Notes: generated by a model not told the origin, from the letters alone. Counted from the stretch's first letter, positions 48,299 through 59,722 are shown. The stretch is DNA of 64,000 bases from Siphonodentalium dalli (GCA_032622095.1 CP136061.1:238066609-238130608); one strand, 5' to 3'. Numbers and translations are program-made.

Positions 48299-48784
48299 TT
48301 ATCATGCACAATCCTGGAACATCTTACACTATTTCAAATGTCGAGATGCACTCATTGTGATGCACTAATTTCTCAGTTCCTTAATTTATGGCAAAATCCG
48401 ATTGACATTGCATGGAACAAGGGCTACTATGATATGATACTATGATATGCATAGGAGCATAAACCATGATACTCACCTGTCAAAATTGATAAATATAATG
48501 TAAATATGGATGTTCTAATAAAGCATGAAAACAGCTGAAAAATTTGCATTCAAACACTTTGAAATGAGCAGATCCTGAAAGTCTAAAAACATTAGTTTGA
48601 GAATCCTGTATGGAATTTTCATGTTCTATATATGTTTGGTGTCGACTTGGGGCCGTCAATTACGAAATCCCCTAGTCATTTCAATACTAGAAATCACACA
48701 AACAACCTGATATGGATTTTATTCATTTTGAATTTTTCAAATGGTGACAATGTATTTCTGCTTTTCTTGTCGATTGTTCAACAG

Positions 48785-49990
48785 AATATTAATTGAAGAT
48801 TTATTTCCGGAAACATGGAATATAGCTTCAATATACCTTATTCATCAAGGTGAAGATGTCAACGATTAGTGATGTTCCGATAATCGGAATCGGCCATCGG
48901 CCGATAATCGCCCATCGGAAATTAATCGTACCTCGCAGTTGAACATCGGCTTTTACCGATTGTCAAAATAAATAAAAACGTTCTAGTATCTAAGCGCAAT
49001 GTGCACGCTTTAATAAACATACGCAATATAACTGTAGTATTGAATGTAAAACGCAGTTGTAACAGCCTAAAAAGAAGCCATTGGCATCATCAAAGCAGTC
49101 TGATATGATGATATATTATAAGAATGGCAATACACATGCCCGACATCCCGTGTAATATGAAGTTATTGGTTCAATCGCGTTGACACGAAATAGATTCAAA
49201 GAAAGCTTTAATTAAAAAGCTGACCTGATTACAGTGAGGCTTCCTCTAGAGCACGTGTCATGTGACGTCACATGATATGTCAATAACTTGAAGCACACAC
49301 TGAATGAATTAATACAGTTGTTATCAGAACTGTCTTCAATAACGATCAACGTTAGTAGGGGCATAATTAGCTTTTTCGTCTGTACAAAATACGCTTAGCT
49401 CCACGTTGAACTTGCGAAACAAAAATTGAGCAGGCGGAACTATAAAAGCTTCCGAGTTGTTAAAAGATAAAAGGTGTGACCAATGGAAACTTGGGAAATC
49501 TCAGACAAATATGACAGCAATTATTATCCATCAATCAAAATTTAGTTAATAATCATCGCCATTCCATACATTGTTGCAACTTACAAGTATTCAATCAAGA
49601 CTTTTACTCCGCATGCAAGTGTTCCACACATGGTCATACCGTTACTCTGAGTCGGCACCTTTGATCTCTTTGTCAAAACAACTACCGGTATACATCAAAG
49701 GAAGCACACAACCGACGTCGGCAGAAATACTGTCACGACAGTGTGTATATATTTCTTTGATGTATTTGGCTTTGAAACTATGCGCGATATGGAGTGCATT
49801 GGGTGTATATAAGTCCATTATAGGAACAAACGCACAATATATATAAACATCGGAATCGGAATCGGAAATCGGCCGATTGTACCTCCAGTTATCGGAAATC
49901 GGTCCGATAAGCTTTTTCATTATCGGAACATCACTATCAACGATTGTAATACTTAGATGTTTAAGTTTGACAATTTAAGTTGATTTGGTA
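48785..49990 (+). pseudogene. LINE reverse-transcriptase fragment split by a hAT element
   Basis: Before the hAT element the frame reads EDLFPETWNIASIYLIHQGEDVNDCNT across the junction. An F-P-x-x-W-x-x-A-x-I-x-x-I-x-(K/Q)-x-G-D pattern is typical of the start of RT domains in LINEs. Frame is lost soon after 49960. The coding piece is short, so confidence is moderate. Confidence 0.5.
48859..49944. mobile_element. hAT-type non-autonomous element, second family
   Basis: The element is 48867-49936 (1070 bp), with ends TAGTGATGTTCCGATAATCG and TTATCGGAACATCACTA. It has a perfect 8 bp duplication TCAACGAT at 48859-48866 and 49937-49944. Subterminal ATCGGAATCGG/GGCCGAT repeats occur near both ends. 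No transposase frame is recognisable. It is unrelated in sequence to hAT copies A and B. Confidence 0.85.
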
Positions 49991-50131
49991 AATTATTCAC
50001 TTCCCTTCTGAGAAAATTTACATAAGTTCTTAAAGAACAAGTCAAACTACAGATAACCAAAACAAAAACCAGTGCAAAGGCCTGTTTAATTATTTGACAT
50101 ATATGCATGTTTCATTTATATGTTTGTATGC

Positions 50132-50521
50132 TTAACCCTTTACCCAACAAACCGGCCAAAACCGGCCAAATAAAGCTTCACCAGCCTAAAATATCTTCGG
50201 TCTGTCTCAATAGAACCATACAAATATGGATATCATTGGAACCGGCTCCTTGACCACATTGTGATAGTTACAGTTATGCCCTGTGCCAATGCATTCTCTT
50301 ATATATGCGAGTCGACCATAGGTCGCCTCGCATATATAAGAGAATGCATTGGCCTAAAAAAAAACTTTTTTTACCATTTTTTCTTACATTCTTTAACAAT
50401 TTTATAATTTTTAATGTGTTAAGCCAATGCATTCTCTTATATATGCGAGGCGACCTATGGTCGACTCGCATATATAAGAGAATGCATTGGCACAGGGCCG
50501 TTCTGTTGGGTAAAGGGTTAA
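50132..50521 (-). mobile_element. piggyBac-like MITE with twin hairpins, copy d
   Basis: Orientation as copy b. TTAA at 50132-50135 and 50518-50521. Palindromes lie at 50286-50352 and 50424-50490. Confidence 0.85.
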
Positions 50522-50587
50522 TAACCCCTCCATGACTGGAGCTTACTGACATTTTGCGACAACCTGTGCCAATGCATTCTCTTATAA

Positions 50588-51345
50588 TAATAATTCTTAT
50601 ATGTAGCGCTTATCAGTATCTCCGTATTGGGCCCTAAGCGCTTTACACGAGAAATAGACATTTAAAACAAATATAAACAACAAACTATATTCAATACATT
50701 TGATAAATGAGTCACTGTTTATCCTTTTCTTGATTATTTCGGATACCTAAGTTTAATATGTGACTTTTTAATTCTGACTTGAAATCTGGCAATGAATAAG
50801 CCTTAAGCTGCTTTACCAGACCTGTGGCTGAATCATGCGTCCAATGCATGGGGCTATTGGTTAGGCGCAACATTTCAAACCATACATATATCACTGGGGT
50901 TGCGGCTGACACAGTTAAACACATCCGATTTAAAAACAAATTGAAATCAGTTCCGTTTAACTGTGTCGGCCTCAACCCCAGTGATATAATTATGTATGGT
51001 TTGAAATGTTGCGCCTATAACCTGATAGCCGCATGTGTTTGCCACATGCTTCAGCCGCAGGTCTGTGAAAGCAGCTTTAGGCAACAAATTCCAGATGTCA
51101 GGACACACAACTGTAAAAGCCAGGTTCCCGACAGTTACACAGTAATAAGGTTAGCACCTTGAGGTGTAAGCAAGCCTTGAAATAGGGTGTCTGTCATTTG
51201 CAGAATGAGGTCCCCAGAGGGTGAATTTAGTGATGCTACCCCACATAGTGGGCTAGCATCACCAAATTCACCCTCTGGGGACCTCATTCTGCAAATGACA
51301 GACACAATATTTCAAGGCTTGGAACGATCCACAGAGAGCCTTGCA
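50588..51345. mobile_element. Foldback DNA inserted into copy f
   Basis: It begins with ATAATTCTTATATGTAGCGC and AAGCGCTTTACA, words common in invertebrate foldback/SINE-like repeats. It contains two nested hairpins: arms around 50860-50925 and 50950-51020 (CAACATTTCAAACCATACAT and its complement), and the sharper hairpin at 51172-51322. The open frames here are by-products of the palindromes. Confidence 0.6.
51172..51322. repeat. Near-perfect 150 bp hairpin
   Basis: CAAGCCTTGAAAT..GTGTCTGTCATTTGCAGAAT pairs with its complement almost without mismatch over more than 60 bp, around a short loop near 51240-51255. It is a foldback element or the core of the surrounding one. Confidence 0.85.
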
Positions 51346-51520
51346 TATATTGGCCTAACAATATTTGAACTTGTAAGCCAGTGCATTCTAATATATATGC
51401 GAGGCTCATGTGAGACTTGCATATATAAGAGAACGCACTGGCATAGGATCGTTAATGATGCACCAGCACAGCTCCCATAATGAAAGGCTTAATTAATGTT
51501 GTGTCATCTGATTGTTGCAG

Positions 51521-51674
51521 GCAGGAATACTCGGGGAGAACCTATCCATAGCTCTGGAGCCAGAAGTGGCATCAATTCACTGTCAGCGAGTTCCCACAGT
51601 TACATGTATCTCATCTAATGGCTCTGTTAACATCTCTAGACCAGGGACCAAATACATGATGGCCGACCTAGGAG
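51521..51674 (+). CDS. HSPA12-like Hsp70 family protein, exon 3 (last one found)
   Basis: 51 codons plus one base. The acceptor GATTGTTGCAG is phase 0, in register with exon 2, and the donor is GGAG|GTCTGT, phase 1. The peptide begins AGILGENLSIALEPEVASIHC, the HSPA12 form of the Hsp70 segment that carries the conserved EPEAA. It ends KYMMADLGG, the start of the phosphate-2 motif (D-x-G-G-G-T in the family). The next exon should supply the rest of G-G-T-V-D. I could not find it in the remaining 12 kb, so the gene either continues beyond the window or is truncated. Without splicing, the frame closes after five more codons at 51692-51694. Confidence 0.87.
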
Positions 51675-52010
51675 GTCTGTCTTATGTGCAATAGATATAT
51701 TTGCTGCATTATCAGGGAATTTATTTGGTAGACTGCTTTTCTGGTTGGCTCAATAGTCATAGATCTCAATTATCTGGGGGTGGAGTATACTGGAATTGGC
51801 TGTCTGTCCATGAACTCAGCTTACTCCACACTCGTTGGCGTGAGGCACATTTATTCAATGGAACCACAGCTATTGAATACATATTGTTGTATACCTTACG
51901 ATTCATACAAGGTGGAACTACTGCTGTGCTGTGTGTTGATATTACCAATACCAATGACATATATTATGTCAACGATATGTTTCTTTATGGGGCCATCTCC
52001 TTTTATTAAT

Positions 52011-52256
52011 TCTCAACAGAATATATGCAAAAATTTGAATTTGAGCCATGGATGAATGCAAAATACACTAATTTACTCTATGAACGATGTAAAATAGCAT
52101 GATAATTATAACGAAAATGAGTTTATGGCTCGAGTTTATATTAACTCATTTTCATTATAATTGCCATGTTGTTTACATTGTTCATAGAGCACATGAGTGT
52201 ATTTTGCACTCATCCATGGCTCAAATTCGTTCATATGTTGCAAATATTCTGTTGAG
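52011..52256. mobile_element. Foldback element, ~246 bp
   Basis: The left arm CTCAACAGAATATATGCAAA..TTTGAGCCATGGATGAATGC and the right arm are inverse copies ending ATTCTGTTGAG. Inner arms also pair (AACTCATTTTCATTATAATT). There is no coding capacity. Confidence 0.8.
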
Positions 52257-52443
52257 TATAATAGAAGATAAATGGGCGAATTTAGTGCACTGTGCAGTAC
52301 CCCTTTAAGTTTCAGTTATAAAAATTAGTTCAAACTATTAAATGTTCTTTTTTTACATTATATATACTTGTACATGAGGTTATTTTCCATAGGTGCCCCA
52401 AAGATAAACAGTGCGTCTGTGGGTCAAAAATCAGATGCACAAT

Positions 52444-52610
52444 GTACCATAATGCCCTAAATAATCAACTCCTTAACCACTTGTTGCCATTCATCGGTGA
52501 GAGCTTTCCGATGAATGGCAACAAGCCATATTTCCGATTAAAATCCTGAAAAATTACCCATGCAAATTCTGCCGTGGTTAAAGAGTCGATTATTTAGGGC
52601 ATTACTATAC
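52444..52610. mobile_element. Foldback MITE TACAGTAATGC, copy iii
   Basis: A diverged and shortened copy of the hairpin at 24230-24446 (ATAATGCCCTAAATAATCAA to GGGCATTACTATAC). The left arm is deleted between the terminal segment and TTGTTGCCATTCATCGG. Confidence 0.78.
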
Positions 52611-52675
52611 TGTGCGCTGACTGTAACATCCTGCATACATACTCCATAGATTGCAACAAGGTCAATATCCATTTC

Positions 52676-52978
52676 TTAACCCATTCTATACTAAATACTC
52701 ATTGATGTAAATACTCATTGATGTAAATAGAATAAATACTCATTGATGTAAATAATCATTGGTGTAAATACTCATTGATGAGTATTTCCCTTAGGAAATG
52801 TTCAGAATTATTATCTGAACATTTCCCTCCAATAAATAGGTCTCCTTTCTGCATTTCTATTATATGTCGGCTACTTATTTTTCATAAAAACTCCTCGAGA
52901 TGAAGAATAGACAATTCCAATGCATACTTTGATCACTGAGTGTGGGGGGGGATCCATTTAGTATATATAAAGGGTTAA
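52676..52978. mobile_element. TTAA-flanked MITE with ACTCATTGATG repeats
   Basis: TTAACCCATTCTATACTAAA at the left is inverse to TTTAGTATATATAAAGGGTTAA at the right. Inside the left end, ATACTCATTGATGTAA repeats four to five times (52693-52775), followed by the small hairpin GGAAATGTTCAGA..TCTGAACATTTCC. Probably a piggyBac-like MITE related to 30212-30463. A fragment also appears near 61700-61785. Confidence 0.72.
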
Positions 52979-53017
52979 TTTGATGTGTATTATTTAGGAG
53001 ATAAACAAACTCAGTTG

Positions 53018-53132
53018 AGTTGGATATTCTGAAATTCAAGCATGAAAACACTTTATGAACGAGCCGTGTTGCCTGCGATCAACCCGTCGAGTGCACAAGC
53101 TGTTTTCATGCTCGAATTCCCAAATATCCTAT
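53018..53132. repeat. Short inverted repeat
   Basis: GGATATTCTGAAATTCAAGC plus ATGAAAACA is inverse to TGTTTTCATGCTCGAATTCCCAAATATCC, with a ~48 bp loop. A small foldback element is likely. Confidence 0.65.
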
Positions 53133-53886
53133 GAAACTGTGCACATTTATCTCCATTGTAAACAACCCACCTACAATTTTAAAAGAAACCGAAATATAAG
53201 CACTTATTATCAACATTACATGCTATGATGTGAGATATAATTTTTAACTCAACACGGTTAATTTTGTGCTTTTCTCATCACTTCAGAAAACCCGGTATTT
53301 AGACAGATTCTGTCGGGAGTTTGCAAAGCGAATAAACGTGTTTCACTGCAATTTTCAGACCAGTTTTTTCTGTTTCAACTTTCCTGAGTGACAAGTTCTA
53401 TTAAAAGCTTTAGAAGTAAGAAATCTCAGTAGATTGCATTCATATCGATAGCATATGTTCTGTGCATAACTGTACTGGTGTCAAACGCAGTCAGTAAGGC
53501 AACTTGAAATATATAATCTGAATATTAAAGGGATAGTACTCAGATGACCGGTGGTACATCGATCGCAAGTTGCAAAACAGAGTTCAGTCCCCTCGCCATG
53601 CGATGTCCTCCAACCGCGTGACTTTAAGCACTGTCTGATTTGTTTACCTCCGGGTTGGGAAAACCCATAAATTGTAACTTCCGCATTGTTACTTCCCAAG
53701 TTAACGACGTTAGTTGTGAGAAATTCGCACCACAAAGACAGCATATATTGCAGAAATTATACTAGCAACGCTTATGTGATATGGAAATGCGACATTCCAC
53801 GGTCAGCGTCCGTTTAATCGTACCGGTATTCAAGTAATCCTAGACAGTTGACAGCAGCCAGCAGGTTGAACTTGGAATGATCTGGA

Positions 53887-53992
53887 ATGGAAGACGAGTC
53901 ACAAACAAGTTTCCATTATTGGCATGAACTGATCGATGAATACATTGCAGTATATCGGCTGATGTCAACCCCATGCAGACTTGGAAGGTTGC
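53887..53992 (+). CDS. Candidate first coding exon of an unknown gene
   Basis: 35 codons from ATG to a consensus donor (TTGC|GTAAGT), phase 1. The peptide begins MEDESQTSFHYWHELIDEYI and has no low complexity. It matches no family I recognise. The upstream 350 bp (53520-53886) is free of recognised repeats and has a more even base composition, compatible with a promoter and leader. An in-frame stop precedes the ATG closely. Against it: the exon is short, a second ATG in another frame lies 11 bases upstream, and no downstream exon in matching phase was found. It could be chance. Confidence 0.3.
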
Positions 53993-54229
53993 GTAAGTTT
54001 GTGTCTTACTAAATTGTATGGGAAAGGGAGCCCAAATTCACATTTAAATATCAGGTCTGGGTGAACACCAATTGATCGAAATCCAATAAAACATGGCTGA
54101 CACTGACATGCCGAGTCAGTCACTGTCAGTAGCCGAGAGGTGCTCACTCCAATTCTTGAATATTTAAATGGTGTTTGTTTGAAGATTTTTAAACGTTTAT
54201 TTATATTCTCATTCTCTCAAAAGAAATCC

Positions 54230-54720
54230 AAATGTTTTTAAGTAGTTACCAAGTTGAACGATATCATGGAACAGTTTAGTGTGACTCCCCTTATCTCAGA
54301 TGCATCTAGGAGGTGTAAGACCAGTCTATATTAGATCGATTAGTCTAAATAAAGATCTATTGGTGGTTCACCCAGATCTGCATGTTTATTAATAATCGCA
54401 TTGAATGTACCGAAGCTCAACAATCATCTGCAGGTCTTGGTGAACCACTGGTTGATCTGTATAAAACTGATCAGTCTATCTTTATATTGAATATATTCAG
54501 TAAATAATTATTCCGTGTCTTTCAACAGAAATTAGAATTATCTCTTTTTAAGTATTGGATGTAATATAATTACCACTATAGAACAGTTCAGAGTGACTCG
54601 ACTTATCCCCAATGCCTGCATATGATGAATGACCAATCGGTCTATTCTATAGCGATTAGTCTAATAAAGGTCGATCGTTGGTTCACCATGACCTGTTCAT
54701 TTGCACTTAAGTGCAAATTA
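54230..54720 (+). repeat. Diverged ~317 bp tandem repeat, two copies
   Basis: The order TTTTTAAGTA, ATGGAACAGTTTAGTGTGACT, CTTATC, GACCAGTCTATATTAGATCGATTAGTCTAA-like, GGTTCACC is repeated from about 54230 and 54540 with many substitutions. A diverged GGTGAACACCAATTGATCG precedes at 54060. Confidence 0.6.
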
Positions 54721-54756
54721 TTTAAACAGCGTAAATCATTTGCACATTCAAAGTGC

Positions 54757-55280
54757 TATTAAAGGCACGTGAGGCCTTAGTTGTCGAAAATATTGATATT
54801 TGTTCTAATCACCGTAAACAGAAAAACATTAAAACGCATACAGTTTCGTTCATATATACCATGACCATCACGTAAACAGCATGTTATCATAAAGACCTAC
54901 AATATTTTACCTAAGCAAGAGCCTGATTGTGTTACAGAAGACAGCACAATATTAATGCAACTCTTGAACTGGCTAATCACACACACAAATGGCATAAACG
55001 CTCTTTATTAGTTCCATATCAGGAATTCACCAACAAAGAACGCTCTTTATGTTTACCATCATAATATAAACAAACACCAGAAAAGTTACTTTTTATGCTT
55101 TTGTTTACATATAACAATGGTCAAACATTTGACAATAACATACTGTTTATGCGATATTTCTTATTTGTATATGGACAAAGTCTGTCTACATTTTGATGTT
55201 CTTTATTTTTGTGGCGGTTTTCGAAGGGTGGAAATATTTTCACAGGATACCCACCGCCAAGGCCAACCGTACCTTTAAAT
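54757..55280. mobile_element. Possible MITE, TIR AAAGGCACG../..GTACCTTT
   Basis: TTAAAGGCACGTGAGGCCTTAG and CCAAGGCCAACCGTACCTTTAA are imperfect inverse ends about 520 bp apart with TTAA/TA at the edges. It is similar in size and terminal style to the 580 bp MITE at 19429-20012. Tentative. Confidence 0.45.
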
Positions 55281-57989
55281 TATCTATATCTGGAATATGT
55301 ACCATACATGAAAGGTGTTCATAGACCCAATCATTTAATTATGCTCTATGTAAAAAAAACATTTATTTGAGCTCAATTAAGCGCACATCAGTTGCGCTTA
55401 AGTGTAAATAAGACATGAGACTATCATACATGTATTTAATAATATATACTAGTCCACCTATTTGTAATTCCTTTCTCAGAGTCTAATTCACTCTTTTTAG
55501 CTCAACTTTACTTTGCCATGGCTTTGTCGTCCGTGTGTGTGTGCGTAAGGCGTCAACAATAGAGGCTACAGGTCGTACCTTTGATCGGATCATTATGAAA
55601 TTTGTCATAGCTGTTGACATCAACATTTGTACCGGAATGATTCATTTTGGGGTCATACGAAGAAAAAAACATGGCCGCCAGCGGCCATCTTAAATTTCAA
55701 AATTCAATCCATTAGCACGGGCTACAGGCCGTACTGTTCATCTGATCGTCATGAAATTTGTCATGGATGTTAATATTGACATGTAGATGGGAACGAGTCA
55801 TTTTGGGGTCATTCGGCCTAAAAACATGGTCGCCAGCAGCCATCTTGGATTTTACTCTTTGTATGACTAAATCCTTTAGCACGGGCTACAGGTCGTACAT
55901 TTAGTCTGATCATCATAAAATTTGTCATGGCTGTTGAAATTGGAATGTAGATGGGAACGAGTCATTTTGGGGTCATTCGGACAAAAAACATGGCCGCCAG
56001 CAGCCATCTTGCGTTTAAAAATTTAATCCATTAGCACGGGCCACAGTTAGTACTGTTCGTCTGATCATCATGAAATTTTTCATGGATGTTAATATTGACA
56101 TGTAGATGGGAACGAGTACTTTTGGGGTCATTTGGCCGAAAAACATGGGCACCAGCAGCCATCTTGGATTTTACTCTTTGTATGACTAAATTCTTTAGCA
56201 CGGGCTACAGGTCGTACCTTTAGTCTGATCATCATAAAATTTGTCATGGATGTTAACAATGACATGTAGATTGGAACGAGTCATTTTGGGGTCATTCGGC
56301 CAAAAAACATGGCCGCCAGCAGCCGTCTTGGATTTTACTCTTTGCATGACTAAATCCTTTAGCACGGGCTACAGGTCCTACTTTTAGTCTGATCATCATA
56401 AAATTTGTCAAGAATGTTAATAATCACATATAGATGGGAACGAGTCATTTTGGGGTCATTCGGCCAAAAAACATGGCCGCCAGCAGCCATCTTGGATTTT
56501 ACTCTTTGTATGACTAAATCCTTTAGCACGGGCTACAGGTCGTACCTTTAGTCTGATAATCATGAAATTTATCATGGCTGTTGAAATTGGAATGTAGATG
56601 GGAACGAGTCATTTTGGGGTCATTCGGACAAAAAACATGGCCGCCAGTGGCCATCTTTGTTTTCAAAATTCAATCCATTAGCACAGGCCACAGGTTGCAC
56701 TGTTTGTCTGATCATCATGAAATTTGTCATGGATGTTAATATTGACATGTAGATGGGAACGAGTCATTTTGGGGTCATTCGGCCCAAAAACATGGCCGCC
56801 AGCAGCCATCTTGGATTTTACTCTTTGTATGACTAAATTCTTTAGCACGGGCTACAGGTCGTACCTTTAGTCTGATCATCATAAAATTTGTCATGGATGT
56901 TAACAATGACATGTAGATGGGAACGAGTAAATTTGGGGTCAATCGGCCAAAAAACATGACCGCCAGCAGCCATCTTGGATTTTACTCTTTGTATGACTAA
57001 ATTCTTTAGCATGGGCTACAGGTCGTACCTTTAGTCTGATCGTCATAAAATTTGTCATTGATGTTAACGATGACATGCAGATGGGAACGACTCATTTTGG
57101 GATCATTCGGCCGAAAACATGGCCGCCAGCAGCCATCTTGGATTTTACTTTTCTCTTCATGTCTATAAACTAATATTGTATCTCACGTGACTTTGTTAGT
57201 GAAATCAAGCTTTCCGATTGGTTGGCTACTCGACTCTATTAGTCGTAGTTGTATACTACGCCTTCAAGTCTCTCCCATTGTGCACTATGCATATGTAGTT
57301 TTGACTACTAAAAATAGTAACGAACACTACATCAAACTTTGTTCTGAAACTACTTGTTATTTCGCCGCTGATCCAAATTAAAGCTTCTGTAAGGCGAACA
57401 TCAATTGTCTGAACTTAGTAAAAGTTGAAAATAGTAGTTTCCTACTGCTAAATCAAAATTACAAAGGTTTTCTTTGGAGTCCCGTTGCGTTTCCTAAGTT
57501 CGCGATACCCCATTCCTATACCGGTAACACTAAAACGTGTGATCGGTTGCCGTACCCGAACAACTAATAAAATGAACCGAGAATACAATTTGCCGATTAC
57601 AGCTTGTTTTAGCTGTCTCTTGTAAATAAATAATACCCCTATGCTGTATACTATTAAGCGTTGAAAAAACACGCTACTGCAGATTTTCATGGCCCAATAA
57701 CACCAATCATACGTTCATGTTTCCGGAGTTGGGTACACTTTTTTTTGTAGCCATAAATTCTTTGCTTCCGATCAGAGTCACGTGACCGCTCGGTTCGAAA
57801 ATAATCAATAATTTCGCGGCTCAATTATTCTGATAGTTCCGTGTACAAGAGCGACTTATACTAATAAATGACCAAATTTAATACATTCTTCGTTCGTCCG
57901 GGCACCAATTAAGAGTGGGTAAGTGGTTGAAATGTGTTGACATTGGTCTAAATGTTCTTGAGTTTGGTCAAACAACAAACAGGCAGGCA

Positions 57990-58345
57990 AAGTTTAAAAA
58001 AAAACAGGGGAAAAAAAAAAATTACCGGTACAACAAAAAAATTAATTTAAAAAAACAAACAAACCTGAACAAAGGGGAATTTAAAAAAAACAAGTTATTT
58101 TTAAAACAGGAAAACAAACATGAAAAATAAACAAACAATAAATAAACATTTACAACAAATAAAAATAATAAAAAATAATATAAAAAAACAACAAACAGGC
58201 AGCCAAAGTTTTTAAAAAAACAGGAAAACAAACATTGAACAAAGAATTAATTTAAAAAAAACAAACAAACAAACCTGAACAAAGAGGAATTTTAAATTGT
58301 TTTTTTTTTTTTTTTTACATTTTTTTTACATTTTTTTTTTTTTTA
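57990..58345. repeat. A-rich simple sequence with direct repeats
   Basis: AAACAAACAAACCTGAACAA and CAAACAGGCAGSCAAAGTTT recur two to three times in a sequence almost purely of A and C. It ends in T-runs at 58300-58345. The opposing low-complexity frames are artefacts. Confidence 0.85.
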
Positions 58346-58400
58346 AATGGTGTTTGCCCACTGGTTTGCCTTTAATTTCTGCATTTGTTCGATACAATAT

Positions 58401-58510
58401 AATAATTAGAGCATGACTTGTCATGAAATACGCCGATATAGTGCATAGTGCACAACCTCACTATGCACTATATCGGCGTATTTCACTCCAAGCCATGCTC
58501 TATTTATTAA
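58401..58510. repeat. Nested hairpin with perfect 26 bp stem
   Basis: GAAATACGCCGATATAGTGC (58425 on) continues to a perfect 26 bp arm, with loop CACAACCT at 58451-58458 and the complementary arm 58459-58484. Outer arms (AATTAGAGCATGACTT and AAGCCATGCTCTATTTATT) also pair. The shape is like a miRNA precursor but fits a snap-back transposon end at least as well. Confidence 0.85.
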
Positions 58511-58613
58511 GTATTAGACATTCAACTTTCCACATTCCTAATCGCTCCATTGACTGTAATATATTAAATTATTCCCTTTCCAAGTTGAGCTACAGTGTCA
58601 TTGACACTTTCAT

Positions 58614-59722
58614 TTTATTTATAGCCAATCTGATTTATGCTCAAGCTCAAATAGATGAATTTTACTTTTAAAAGAGCAAATAAATTAATTCCGCTTAAGG
58701 CACTTTAAGAGCAAATCAAATCTGTCAGATTATCACTTGGCCTTACATATGGGTGTCTTTTGTTTTGTTATATCTCCTCCCAAAATATGTATTACCCCAA
58801 CCAATATCATAAGAACTGCTGAACATATGCAGTTAACAGGGATGGGTATATATCCTGTGTACCTATCCAAGTGGAACAATTTTCCTCTACCAACATTGGT
58901 ATCTCCCACCCACATAATATTTTTCCACTTATTTTACCCTCACAATCACATATTTTGCTTTATATAGTGATTATATGGCAAGAAATTAACTATATCTGAG
59001 AAAAATTTGGTTGAGTCTGGGTTTGTGAGGGGGTGGACTCTGGGGAGATACCCAGGACTGAGAATCTTCTCCGCCGCCCATCTAGTAGCTGCATATGACC
59101 AAAACATCATCTATCGCTTATTTTGCTTTATATACTTCATCCGAGAAAAAGTTTATTAAGTTGGGGATTGGGGGAAATACCAAGTCCTGATTATCACTTA
59201 TTTTGCTTTATATAGTCCAAAAATTCTCATATGTAGCTCAGGGAAGAATCCAGAGATAATTTGGGGACACCTGTTTCCAGCAGCGGATATGTACCGGTAT
59301 CCCAATATAACTTTAAAATACGGCTTCTACACCAAACCAACACAGATACAGACGCATATATTATAAATTGGACATAATAATTCTGATTTAAAAATTCAAC
59401 ATGCAAATGAAGGCTGTATTGCAACTGCAGATTTTTTAATACAGCGCTTATTGTTGAATTGCCTTGAAAATTCAGGTTGATTCAATACTGTCCACTGGGA
59501 ATTTGGGGTCATTTGGGCTTCTCAAGTTTGGGCACCCATACCTGTAACAGCTATCAAAACAGCCCCGGAGATTTCCCTGATGTAGCTTCTGCGTGAGTGG
59601 GGGGGGATTATAATCAGCCTGCTCATACTTGGGTAGCACCCATCCATCCAAACACCAACACAATCAACTCAATAAAGTTAATTTCTCACCATTTCATGAC
59701 TATATAAAGCAATAATAAGCAA

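Larger units (their letters stand above)
50518..51495 (+). mobile_element. Third hairpin MITE family member (copy f), interrupted
   Basis: The left part (TTAATAACCCCTCCATGACTG to CCAATGCATTCTCTTATA, ending about 50587) and the right part (about 51350-51495) correspond to the halves of the element at 59890-60133. The right part has CCAGTGCATTC..GCACTGG at 51381-51443 and ends CATAATGAAAGGCTTAA. Between them sits about 760 bp of foldback DNA. It abuts MITE copy d, sharing its TTAA. Confidence 0.65.
57178..58511. mobile_element. 1.33 kb insertion of unknown type within HINE-like copy 6
   Basis: It is defined by comparison with copy 1, which lacks it, and by the TATT repeat at both edges. The left part (57178-57900) is non-repetitive, with CACGTGAC words. 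The middle is A-rich AAACAAACAAAC-type simple sequence. The right end is a ~110 bp hairpin ending CCAAGCCATGCTCTATTTAT, a sequence also found at about 23388. No terminal inverted repeats and no convincing gene (the frames at 57187-57381 and 57448-57690 are unsupported). Confidence 0.6.
55499..58613 (+). mobile_element. HINE-like copy 6, split by a 1.33 kb insertion
   Basis: The 5' part 55499-57177 has the AGCTCAACTTTACTTTG end and about ten core units. The 3' part 58512-58613 continues exactly where copy 1 would (ATTAGACATTCAACTTTCCA) to AAGTTGAGCT, the hairpin and TTCATT. TATT is duplicated at the break (57174-57177 and 58512-58515). Confidence 0.8.

Noticed and set aside
51701-52055. Overlapping 102- and 91-codon frames after exon 3, considered as the next HSPA12 exon
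   Set aside because: They lack the G-G-T-V-D continuation and any acceptor in the needed phase. The sequence runs into a foldback element.
53481-54147. Minus-strand frames at 53481-53744 and 53965-54147
   Set aside because: No start or splice context and no recognised domain. The first covers the presumed upstream region of the plus-strand candidate exon, so I preferred to leave both out.
58022-58231. 69-codon F/L/V-rich minus-strand frame resembling a membrane protein
   Set aside because: It is a translation of A/C-rich simple sequence.
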